Both the position numbers and the translations under genes were made by a program. The notes beneath the pieces are model-generated. The model ran no database searches, was not told the DNA's origin, and saw only the letters and a program-made list of their open reading frames with translations. Positions 34,663 to 42,399 of a stretch of DNA of 64,000 nucleotides are shown in pieces (the stretch's first letter is position 1; each line of letters starts with the position of its first letter). Origin of the DNA: Pseudobutyrivibrio ruminis (GTDB lineage Bacteria > Bacillota > Clostridia > Lachnospirales > Lachnospiraceae); contig NZ_SVET01000001.1 of assembly GCF_015057245.1 (NCBI RefSeq), forward strand, positions 248,001-312,000, written 5' to 3'.

Positions 34663-35631
34663 TTATTTCATCTTTTTGTATGCCTTTACCCATTTTGAGA
34701 TTTCCTTTTTCTTGGCATAATTATTTGTATTCTCCTGTCCAAGACTTTGATAAAGCATAAATCTCTCCATTGATAATTCTCCACTTTCAATGGCAAGTTT
34801 TACAGCACAACCCGGCTCTGTATCATGCCTGCAATTGCTATATTTACATCGATTTTCCAATTCCACTATATCTGAGAATGTATTATCAATACCTTCATCA
34901 ACCATGGCCATTCCAATTTCACGCATTCCTGGTGTATCAATAATAAAACTCCCATTTTGAAGCTCTATGAGTTGACGGTAAGTGGTGGTATGACGACCCG
35001 TGTCATCAGACTCACGTATAGCAGACGTCTTCATAATTTCCTCACCGCATATGGCATTTAAAAGCGTTGATTTTCCTGCACCTGAAGACCCCATCAAACA
35101 TATAGTTTTTCCTGGTTGCAGATATTCTTCCAGCTCATCCATTCCAATTTGATATAACGCTGAGATTGCATGAGCCCTAACTCCTTCAGCAATGTTTTCT
35201 ACTTCACAAAGGTAACGGCCCACATTAATACATAAATCAGACTTAGTAAGAATAACTACTGGTATCGCCTTGCCCTGCAATACAACGCTCACATATCTGG
35301 CAATTCTGTTGTAGCTATAATCTTCATTTAAAGATGTAACAATGAAAACATAGTCAACATTGGCAACCATATACTGCATTACACCTGTCTTTGCCTGGTC
35401 TGGTCTTTGCAAAAAACTTTTTCTTTTTTCCACAGACAGAATAAGTGAGTCCCCAGATGTGTTATAGGTAAATCTTACATAATCTCCAACAACTGGCAAT
35501 TTGTCAGCACTTTCTTCATAAAAATATCCCTTAAGTTTTGCAGGAATATCCTGCCCCTGATACTTTATTTTGAAGCTGTTCTTTTGTACCTCAGAAATTC
35601 GTCCTATCTGATTATTATTTAAATTATTCAT
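34663..35631 (-). CDS. rsgA: Ribosome small-subunit-dependent GTPase A
   Basis: 322 aa. N-terminal OB-fold (about 1-75), then a circularly permuted GTPase: TKSD (G4), GSSGAGKSTLLNA (G1), DTPGMRE (G3), and a C-terminal zinc site CKYSNCRHDTEPGCAV. RsgA helps mature the 30S subunit and releases late assembly factors. An upstream N-terminal Asn-rich start is unusual but short. It sits between accessory genes and could be a second copy; the window cannot show whether another exists. Confidence 0.88.
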   Translation of the reverse strand: MNNLNNNQIGRISEVQKNSFKIKYQGQDIPAKLKGYFYEESADKLPVVGDYVRFTYNTSGDSLILSVEKRKSFLQRPDQAKTGVMQYMVANVDYVFIVTSLNEDYSYNRIARYVSVVLQGKAIPVVILTKSDLCINVGRYLCEVENIAEGVRAHAISALYQIGMDELEEYLQPGKTICLMGSSGAGKSTLLNAICGEEIMKTSAIRESDDTGRHTTTYRQLIELQNGSFIIDTPGMREIGMAMVDEGIDNTFSDIVELENRCKYSNCRHDTEPGCAVKLAIESGELSMERFMLYQSLGQENTNNYAKKKEISKWVKAYKKMK

Positions 35632-35707
35632 TTCTTTGTCTCCTACTATTGTTAGTTATTACAATTATGTATGAGACCTGTTATTATTGGAAACGCCTGA
35701 TAATAGA

Positions 35708-35737
35708 CAAAAGAAAACCGTGACAAAAGCCACGGTT
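35708..35737 (-). terminator. Terminator downstream of the GNAT gene
   Basis: AACCGTG/CACGGTT (35716-35722/35731-35737) followed on the minus strand by TTCTTTT. It ends the transcript of the 36114 acetyltransferase gene. Confidence 0.7.
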
Positions 35738-35968
35738 AAAAATCATTTTATTTAATAATTCCAAAAACCGAGGTCTTCATACTATATTCAATTAAATCCA
35801 TATTCTTTAATACACTCATCAATGAATACCTCGCTTTCTTTTTTATTTTTATAAGTTCTAGGGACATTATTGCACATACAATTTTACTTTGCAATAAAAA
35901 TTATAGATTGTGTACTCACTGAGTTCACTTTTTGCGGTGGTACGCTAATACAACATTATAGCTTCTTG
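35738..35968. other. Degenerate non-coding stretch
   Basis: AT-rich. The minus strand contains a short coding-like scrap, TYKNKKESEVFIDECIKEYG, with no start, surrounded by stops. It looks like remains of a gene fused or lost past the 44-aa frame at 35969-36103. Nothing else is seen. Confidence 0.35.
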
Positions 35969-36103
35969 TTATTTAAATATTTTATTTTCCATTTCTGCAT
36001 AGTGAGACCATGTAAGAATTTTTCTATTCTTATCTATTGTTGCATATTCACTAGATTGTGGGGTTGCTGTCCCCACAATCTCAGTATTCATGCATTTTCC
36101 CAT
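35969..36103 (-). CDS. Possible 44-aa small gene or remnant
   Basis: MGKCMNTEIVGTATPQSSEY then a polar C-terminus ending in KIFK. AAGGA is placed six bases before the ATG and the start is 10 bp past the acetyltransferase stop. No family is recognised, and scraps of coding sequence beyond its stop suggest it may be the front of a broken gene. Confidence 0.35.
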   Translation of the reverse strand: MGKCMNTEIVGTATPQSSEYATIDKNRKILTWSHYAEMENKIFK

Positions 36104-36113
36104 CTCTCGTCCT

Positions 36114-36614
36114 TTATATAAACAACTCCATATCCACACAATTCCAGATGCCGATTGGCATCTTGAACTCTCTTCTTGCATACGACCTAAACCCTGTCGC
36201 TTCATAACAATGCCTTGCGCTCTCATTATTCTCGAATACGCCCAGGTCAATTCTTGTGGCGGTCATATTTTCCTTTACATACTCTATTCCAAGCTTGAGC
36301 AGCTCTTTTCCGTATCCCTTTCCCCGAAACTCAGGACTCACAATTACAAAACCAAATCGAACAGAACTGTCATCGTCATCTCTCGGATACCTTATGATGA
36401 AATGTCCAATAATATCCTCATTATCATCCACTGCAGTGAGAGGAATGAATCTCCCCGTTTCAAGCTGAGAGGCATAATTATCATTAATATCTTCGCCTGA
36501 AAGCAGATACTTATTAAATCTGTCAGCAGACCATTTGTATAATTCCTCCTCCGATCTGAGCCACCCGGCTATTATCTGAGCATCTTCTTTTTTGAAATCT
36601 CTCAATATCATCAT
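36114..36614 (-). CDS. GNAT acetyltransferase
   Basis: 166 aa. MILRDFKKEDAQIIAGWL is the typical start and FVIVSPEFRGKGYGKELL the acetyl-CoA-binding motif (RGKGYG). The start may be ATG1 or ATG2 of MMILRD. Likely a small-molecule or protein N-acetyltransferase. It is divergent from the 266-aa nuclease-like gene. Confidence 0.85.
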   Translation of the reverse strand: MMILRDFKKEDAQIIAGWLRSEEELYKWSADRFNKYLLSGEDINDNYASQLETGRFIPLTAVDDNEDIIGHFIIRYPRDDDDSSVRFGFVIVSPEFRGKGYGKELLKLGIEYVKENMTATRIDLGVFENNESARHCYEATGFRSYARREFKMPIGIWNCVDMELFI

Positions 36615-36755
36615 TATCTACTCTCCATCCTCCTGAATTTATTTTATTAAATATTTGCGAAATAAACAATGCGGGGGCATTTGCAGCCTGCGATGAGACC
36701 TTTGCAGCAATATGTAAAGTAACTATAATAATCTACATATATCATAATTTGGTTC

Positions 36756-36784
36756 TTGATTAAGCATAAATCTTGTTATATATT
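36756..36784 (+). promoter_or_regulatory. Promoter of the 266-aa PD-(D/E)XK-like gene
   Basis: TTGATT (36756-36761) and TATATT (36779-36784) with 17 bases between, about 70 bp before the start codon at 36855; AAAGGA is the ribosome site. Confidence 0.55.
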
Positions 36785-36854
36785 TTTGTTGTTTTTCAAA
36801 TGCTCATTCGAGTGATAACTCCCTGATTTTACTATTAATTTAGAAAGGATATTA

Positions 36855-37655
36855 ATGAACAAAACTTCATCACAGGAGCAAAGAATTGACGATTTAAAAT
36901 CTGAGCTGGCTAAAATTACCAAGGAACTTTCAAAAGCCCCTAATGGGTCACTTAATGCGGTTAAAACTTCAAATGGTTTCAAATATTTTCAAATAGAAAA
37001 GAACCATGGAACTGTAAAAAGAACCTACATCAAAAAAGAAAAGATTGCATTAGCAACTGCCCTTGCCAAGAAGCGATATAACAAGGTTCGCAAAAAAGAA
37101 ATTGAAAATGAGATAGCATCAATTAAACTAAAATTAGATAGAACTCCAAAAATCTCTTCAACAGATTTACTCTATAACATTCCAGGCTATAGTAATCTTC
37201 TTCAGGCCTCGCTAAATCCCAATTACATAAAGCAGCAGAAATGGCTATCACAACCTTATATACATAATGACAAACACCAGGAAACACTTCGATTTAAAAC
37301 ATCTGCTGGAATTACCGTAAGATCTAAATCAGAGACGCTTATAGTTCGTGGATTATCAGATTATAATATTCCATTTAAATATGAATGTGGGCTCGAGATT
37401 AATGGAACTATATATTTCCCAGATTTTACAATATATAAAGCTTCTGAAGACATTGAATTAATCTGGGAACACTTTGGAATGATGGACAATACTGAATATC
37501 GATTCAATGCAATGAACAAACTTAATAGTTATATCAATAAAGGCTATGTTCCAGGCCATAATCTGATATGTACCTTTGAAACTATTAATTCACCACTTAC
37601 CGAAGATATTATTAAAAGAACCATTGAAGCTTACCTGCTGGACAAAAAGGTATAA
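36855..37655 (+). CDS. PD-(D/E)XK-like nuclease family protein
   Basis: 266 aa. An N-terminal coiled coil (DDLKSELAKITKELSKA) is followed by a Lys-rich segment with HGTVKRTYIKK, and then VRSKSETLIVRGLSDYNI, YFPDFTIY and ELIWEHFGMM, which give the E...PDF...(W)EH pattern of a PD-(D/E)XK nuclease variant. It recurs in Lachnospiraceae as far as I recall. The GTA-TAA stop (KV-stop) is part of the first GGTATAAC of the downstream array, so gene and array are physically fused. Likely mobile or defence-associated. Confidence 0.75.
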   Translation: MNKTSSQEQRIDDLKSELAKITKELSKAPNGSLNAVKTSNGFKYFQIEKNHGTVKRTYIKKEKIALATALAKKRYNKVRKKEIENEIASIKLKLDRTPKISSTDLLYNIPGYSNLLQASLNPNYIKQQKWLSQPYIHNDKHQETLRFKTSAGITVRSKSETLIVRGLSDYNIPFKYECGLEINGTIYFPDFTIYKASEDIELIWEHFGMMDNTEYRFNAMNKLNSYINKGYVPGHNLICTFETINSPLTEDIIKRTIEAYLLDKKV

Positions 37656-37910
37656 CCATCTATCATTATTGCTCTTAGTTATACCTCTTTGACTTCAATA
37701 CAATGTCTCATTGCTCACTATAAGGTATAACCTCACATAAATTCCCACTCTAGTTATACCTTTTTGACTTCAATCCAATGTCTCATTGCCCACTATAAGG
37801 TATAACCCTCCATAAATTCCTAAGCCGGTTATACCTTTTTGACGTCATATTAGTTCCTCATAAATAATAAAAGGGTATAACTACCTCCCATATCAGCCCA
37901 AGATTATACC
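37649..37910. repeat. Palindrome array 3: 54-bp units, 75-bp period
   Basis: Three units (37678-37731, 37753-37806, 37828-37881) each begin GTTATACC and end GGTATAAC, separated by 21-bp spacers, giving an exact 75-bp period; partial ends lie at 37649-37656 and 37904-37910. Units are in one orientation, unlike arrays 1 and 2. The last spacer contains CATATCAGCCCAAGAT, close to CATATCAGCCAAAAT in the spacers of arrays 1 and 2. It fills the space between the nuclease-like gene and the metA terminator. Confidence 0.85.
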
Positions 37911-37914
37911 TTCA

Positions 37915-37952
37915 AAGAAAAAAAGTGCCAAGACCAAAAGGCCGCGGCACTT
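37915..37952 (-). terminator. metA terminator
   Basis: AAGTGCC/GGCACTT outer stem with an inner GGCC/GGTC stem, followed on the minus strand by TTTTTTT. A near-copy is present at 29533-29567. Confidence 0.85.
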
Positions 37953-37967
37953 AAATCAACTCAATCT

Positions 37968-38891
37968 TTATTTCTCACTAATCTTATTCCACTCATAAGG
38001 GGTATTCTGATATACGTAATAATTGAGCCAGTTCGAATACAAGATATTACCGTGGCTTCGCCACTGAAGCAGTGGCTTCTGCTCTGGGTCGTCGTCTGGG
38101 TAGTAGTTTTCAGGCATTGCGATTTCAAGGCCTTTGCCTAAATCGCGCTTGTATTCGCTGTCCAGTGTGTAGCGGTCGTACTCTGGGTGGCCCATCACAA
38201 AAATGTTGCTTCCATCCTTGGACATGCACAGGAATACTCCGGCTTCCTCGCCCTTTGCACACACTACCAAATCCTCGCATGCTTCAATATCCTCTGTGCG
38301 CACGCCTGTGTGGCGGCTGTGTGGTGCATAGAAAACATCGTCAAATCCACGTACAAGTGGAATCTTACGATTCAAAACTCGGTGTGGGAACACGCCAAAT
38401 TTCTTTTCGTCCAAATCGTATTTATCGATACCGTATCTGTAGTAAAGCCCAGCCTGGCATCCCCAGCACAAATGCAGAGTGGATGTCACATGAGTCTTTG
38501 TCCACTCAAAGATTTTGCACATCTCATCCCAGTATTCCACCTCTTCAAAAGGCATCTGCTCCAGTGGCGCCCCTGTGATGATAAGTCCATCGAAATATCT
38601 GTCGTACACATCTTCTATCTTTTCATAGAAGTTGTTTAAATGAGTCTTGCTTGTGTTCTTGCTTTCATGGCTTCCCACAGTCAGGAAAGTCACATCCACC
38701 TGCAAAGGTGTGTTTGAAAGAGAACGTAACAACTGAAGCTCTGTGGCTTCTTTTAATGGCATCAGATTAAGAATCCCAATACTGATAGGTCTGATGTCCT
38801 GGTGGGTAGATCGATTTTCGTCCATGACGAAAATATTCTCATGCTCAAGTATTGCCTTTGCAGGTAAATCGTTTTGTGTTCTGATTGGCAT
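37968..38891 (-). CDS. metA: Homoserine O-acyltransferase MetA (acetyl type predicted)
   Basis: 307 aa, the usual length. The catalytic Cys is in HLCWGCQAGLYY, with His in MGHPEYDRYTL and Glu in the same segment. At the acyl-specificity position the sequence is GAPLEQM, and Glu there marks acetyl-CoA users (established for Bacillus MetA), so it is predicted to make O-acetylhomoserine in methionine synthesis. Its 3' end has been copied twice upstream in this window (29580 and 31140). Confidence 0.93.
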   Translation of the reverse strand: MPIRTQNDLPAKAILEHENIFVMDENRSTHQDIRPISIGILNLMPLKEATELQLLRSLSNTPLQVDVTFLTVGSHESKNTSKTHLNNFYEKIEDVYDRYFDGLIITGAPLEQMPFEEVEYWDEMCKIFEWTKTHVTSTLHLCWGCQAGLYYRYGIDKYDLDEKKFGVFPHRVLNRKIPLVRGFDDVFYAPHSRHTGVRTEDIEACEDLVVCAKGEEAGVFLCMSKDGSNIFVMGHPEYDRYTLDSEYKRDLGKGLEIAMPENYYPDDDPEQKPLLQWRSHGNILYSNWLNYYVYQNTPYEWNKISEK

Positions 38892-38959
38892 ACCTATTAT
38901 TCTCCTCTGTTATTATTAAAAAATCCTTCTCAATTTATAATTTCTAATAATAACACAAC

Positions 38960-40639
38960 CTACCTTCTTGTGCCATGCATCAATTGTTTATTCTTGTACA
39001 TTCTTTCATCTGCAAGCAGATATACCGCATTGGCATCCTTGCCCTCGCATTCGTGGCGATACGCATATCCGATAGCAGCACTTCGATTGATGATTGGGTC
39101 CTTTTCGTTGAGAGTCGCAAGTTCATGCTTCATTCTATCTATCAAATAATCCACCTGTAACATGCTTTCTCCGGTAAGAATGACTACGAACTCATCTCCA
39201 CCAATTCTGGCAATGAAGCCTTCGTTTCCAAAGCAATTCCCCAGCGCACCACCAAATTCAAAGAGATACTTATCTCCCATTAAATGTCCCTGATTGTCGT
39301 TTATTTCCTTCAAGCCATTTAAATCAATGCTGACGATACAATAGTCATCCTCTTTCTCTGATAATGACTTAATGTATTTCTCATACTTTGATCTATTAGC
39401 TATACCTGTAAGCTCGTCGGCATATGCCAAATGCGCCAAAGATTCGTATTCTTTCTTTCTGGCAATTGACTCTGAAATGAAAATATTGTAATTCACCAAA
39501 GTAGCAAATACCATGCTAATGGCCCCAAGAGGCACAGCTTTCTTCGACAGCATTATCTGCTTTGAATATCCCAGCACTTCCATGTAATAGAAGAAAATAT
39601 TAAAGATAAAGGATATGGCCAGCATAGCCTGTCCCATAATCTGTATGTACTGTGTCTGTGTTATCAGATTTGAGCCTGCATCCTTGACTAGAATCATTAC
39701 AAACATGAATACAATCAGAACCATGGCGTCTATCTGATAAATAAACAGATATTGATTAATATGAGCAATACCTGCAAAATGCAATCCTATCAAAACCAAA
39801 GGAATGATTGCTCCGATTGTTAAGAAGAACTGGAACAAAGTCTTATGAAGGTAATTTCTCATAGACCCCATTACCAAATACATCAGTGGTACAACCATGT
39901 ACAAAGAAATGTATTCTATCTCTGTCTGATGACCATTTGTCTCCACAAACAAATCCAAAAGTCTGAACTGGCTCAAAAGCCATATTCCCAGGGCAATAAA
40001 CACAAGTGACGAATACATCTGCATGTTTATCTCAGGCATATCACTTCTGAATCCCAAACCTATAGCAAAAAACATAAGTCCAAATATGACAAGAAAGGCC
40101 GCCGACATAAAAATAAATATATTTTTATAAATGCTATATAAAAGCAATGTATAATAGCCTGCCAATGCCGGAGCTTCAAAATAGTTGTAGGCTCCATCCT
40201 CAGTAACCAGCAGTGAAATGGAAATATCCACTGGCCTATCTGTGTTTGGAAGATTTACGAAATTATTCTCACATCCTATAAATTTTCCAGCCTTATAGGA
40301 ATCCATAAATCCACGATCAATTTCAATGGTGCTGGTGTATAGAATCCACGCGCTAAATCGGGATTCAAACATAATGGTAGGTGTCTCAAAGTCATTCGCC
40401 TCCACGCTAGGATGCACCATATGTATCACATCCCCTTTGTGAGCCCCGTCACCAATTATTTTTCTTAAATCTGACAATGCCACATTTTCATATACGGTGT
40501 CATTGTAGTAAACTCTCCACCCCTCATCCAGCACAACGACGCTGTCGTAATTATGAGGCTTCAAGAAGAAATGGCCCACCGTCATCAACATCAAAAATGT
40601 TGCCATGGCTATGCTTAGACATAAAATCTTTTTACCCAT
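38960..40639 (-). CDS. Membrane diguanylate cyclase
   Basis: 559 aa. N-terminal membrane helix, an extracytoplasmic sensor region (about 35-175), then about seven membrane segments to residue 380, as in 7TMR-DISM receptors. The GGDEF domain has ARIGGDEFVVIL with complete catalytic residues, and no EAL domain follows. It makes cyclic di-GMP on a sensed signal. It overlaps its paralogue by 8 bp, so the two are co-expressed. Confidence 0.9.
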   Translation of the reverse strand: MGKKILCLSIAMATFLMLMTVGHFFLKPHNYDSVVVLDEGWRVYYNDTVYENVALSDLRKIIGDGAHKGDVIHMVHPSVEANDFETPTIMFESRFSAWILYTSTIEIDRGFMDSYKAGKFIGCENNFVNLPNTDRPVDISISLLVTEDGAYNYFEAPALAGYYTLLLYSIYKNIFIFMSAAFLVIFGLMFFAIGLGFRSDMPEINMQMYSSLVFIALGIWLLSQFRLLDLFVETNGHQTEIEYISLYMVVPLMYLVMGSMRNYLHKTLFQFFLTIGAIIPLVLIGLHFAGIAHINQYLFIYQIDAMVLIVFMFVMILVKDAGSNLITQTQYIQIMGQAMLAISFIFNIFFYYMEVLGYSKQIMLSKKAVPLGAISMVFATLVNYNIFISESIARKKEYESLAHLAYADELTGIANRSKYEKYIKSLSEKEDDYCIVSIDLNGLKEINDNQGHLMGDKYLFEFGGALGNCFGNEGFIARIGGDEFVVILTGESMLQVDYLIDRMKHELATLNEKDPIINRSAAIGYAYRHECEGKDANAVYLLADERMYKNKQLMHGTRR

Positions 40640-42353
40640 GGTGAGCCTCCTTCATCTTATACATGCGCTGGTCTGCAAGATAAAATACATCCTGATATCT
40701 GCCACTCTTCACCTCGTGATTAAATGCAAATCCTGCTGATGCCGAAAGTGTGAATTCATCATTTGCACTATTAAACTCAGCCATCTCCCGATTCATTTCA
40801 TCTATGCACTTTTTGCATAACAGCTCATTAGAGCTTTGGAATACAACGAGGAATTCATCACCGCCAGTTCTGGCTATTATGCCTGCAGGCTTGAAGGATT
40901 TTTTCAGGATATTGGCAAATGTTTTAAGCATCCTATCACCAGCCACATGGCCCATATTGTCATTAACGTACTTTAGTCGATCCAAATCGATACTTACTAT
41001 TCCATAGTTTCCTCGCAGAGTGCTATAAAACTCACTTAGGGCCGCTCTATTCATCAGTCCTGTAAGAGCATCTGTATAGGCCAAGCCTTCCAATTGTCTC
41101 TTGATGCGATTTGCACTGATGTGATTAACGCTGTTCATGAAGTAGTAGATAAAATGACACATGATGAAAAACAGCATGCCCAGCTCAAGGAAATTAATAG
41201 TAGTAAATAGTCCTGTATGGGAAATATACACACTTTCATTGACCTTAACGCTAGGCTTAGTTCCGATTTCAATAAGTGACATTACCATCATTATTATGAA
41301 ACCGATAAACAGATATATTTCAGCGTCCATTCCTACGCTTATATCACTATCCGCGTGTTTTCTTCTGTAAACTACCAGGTTTTTAATAAGAGATGGCAGA
41401 ATTATAAACATTTCGATAATATCAAGTACACCCACAAAATTTAAAAAATGGTTAACATGTACAATGTTAGTGATATGCAAAATCCATATAACAATAGGGA
41501 AAATTATATTAACAGCAGCAATTACACGTATCTTATTTTGAATATTATGACTATGAATAGAATAAATCAGCATACTGAATCCCAAAGGAATCAAGTAAAA
41601 GGAAGTATACTCTACCATAGAGAAAAACATCGCTCGATTGCCTATAAAACAAAAGATGTCATTTCTGGCAAATATATATACCCCTAGCAAATTTGCAAAA
41701 ATTGCTCCTACCAGAATTTCGATATCATTCTTTCTTGTGAGCAGCAAATAAACCCACAATGCAAAAATAATGCAGGAATACATCACAAGAAAGGCCCCAA
41801 TGAAAATAGATATTCTGTGGTGACTGTAAAATGTTTTTATTAAATCGCTCTTTTGACCGTAAAAAACAGGCATAAGCCTTCTGATAGAATTATTCTCGGT
41901 GAAGGTATACACCATAATAAGCTTATGAACTCCTGGTCTTGTATTAAGAGTCACAATATTATACTTCTTTGGCACAAAGCTTCCTGTTTTCAAATACTCT
42001 CTGCCGTATGTATAAATCAGTTCGTCATCTAAATACACATCCACTGTGTTTAGCTTGCTGAGAAACATAAGGGTTGTCCCTGTGTTTTCAACTGTAATTT
42101 CGTTTGAAGTAATTATTGTTTCACCTTGTTTACTATCGCCTATGAAGTAATCGCCTAAGTTTATATCACGCTGAACTTCAACCCCACGAAAAACAGACCA
42201 GCCTTCATCGATAGGACTGATCTTAGATTCTGAATTCACTGTGAATCTAGAGCTTCCAAATACTAAAAGCACTACTGTTACGAATGCTATTAGAAGTGGA
42301 AGCACCAGGTATTTTTTCAAATCATTAATACGGGATAAATCAAACATACACAC
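40632..42353 (-). CDS. Membrane diguanylate cyclase (paralogue)
   Basis: 573 aa with the same layout as the next gene: N-terminal helix, extracytoplasmic domain (about 35-180), seven-helix membrane region, then GGDEF with ARTGGDEFLVVF. The two extracytoplasmic domains are divergent, so they probably sense different ligands. It is first of the pair. Confidence 0.9.
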   Translation of the reverse strand: MCMFDLSRINDLKKYLVLPLLIAFVTVVLLVFGSSRFTVNSESKISPIDEGWSVFRGVEVQRDINLGDYFIGDSKQGETIITSNEITVENTGTTLMFLSKLNTVDVYLDDELIYTYGREYLKTGSFVPKKYNIVTLNTRPGVHKLIMVYTFTENNSIRRLMPVFYGQKSDLIKTFYSHHRISIFIGAFLVMYSCIIFALWVYLLLTRKNDIEILVGAIFANLLGVYIFARNDIFCFIGNRAMFFSMVEYTSFYLIPLGFSMLIYSIHSHNIQNKIRVIAAVNIIFPIVIWILHITNIVHVNHFLNFVGVLDIIEMFIILPSLIKNLVVYRRKHADSDISVGMDAEIYLFIGFIIMMVMSLIEIGTKPSVKVNESVYISHTGLFTTINFLELGMLFFIMCHFIYYFMNSVNHISANRIKRQLEGLAYTDALTGLMNRAALSEFYSTLRGNYGIVSIDLDRLKYVNDNMGHVAGDRMLKTFANILKKSFKPAGIIARTGGDEFLVVFQSSNELLCKKCIDEMNREMAEFNSANDEFTLSASAGFAFNHEVKSGRYQDVFYLADQRMYKMKEAHHG

Positions 42354-42399
42354 ATTATAATATCCACATGTGTCTAATTTATAGAAAAATGGTTACCAT

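Noticed and set aside
34663..35631. rsgA as part of the inserted DNA
   Set aside because: It lies between two metA ends, but rsgA is usually a core gene and the window cannot show whether it is a second copy.
37649..37910. CRISPR array
   Set aside because: Only three units, spacers of 21 bp that look related, and each unit is bounded by its own inverted ends.
38072..38639. Long plus-strand reading frames across metA
   Set aside because: They lie opposite a clear metA gene, have no ribosome site and show no protein-like pattern.
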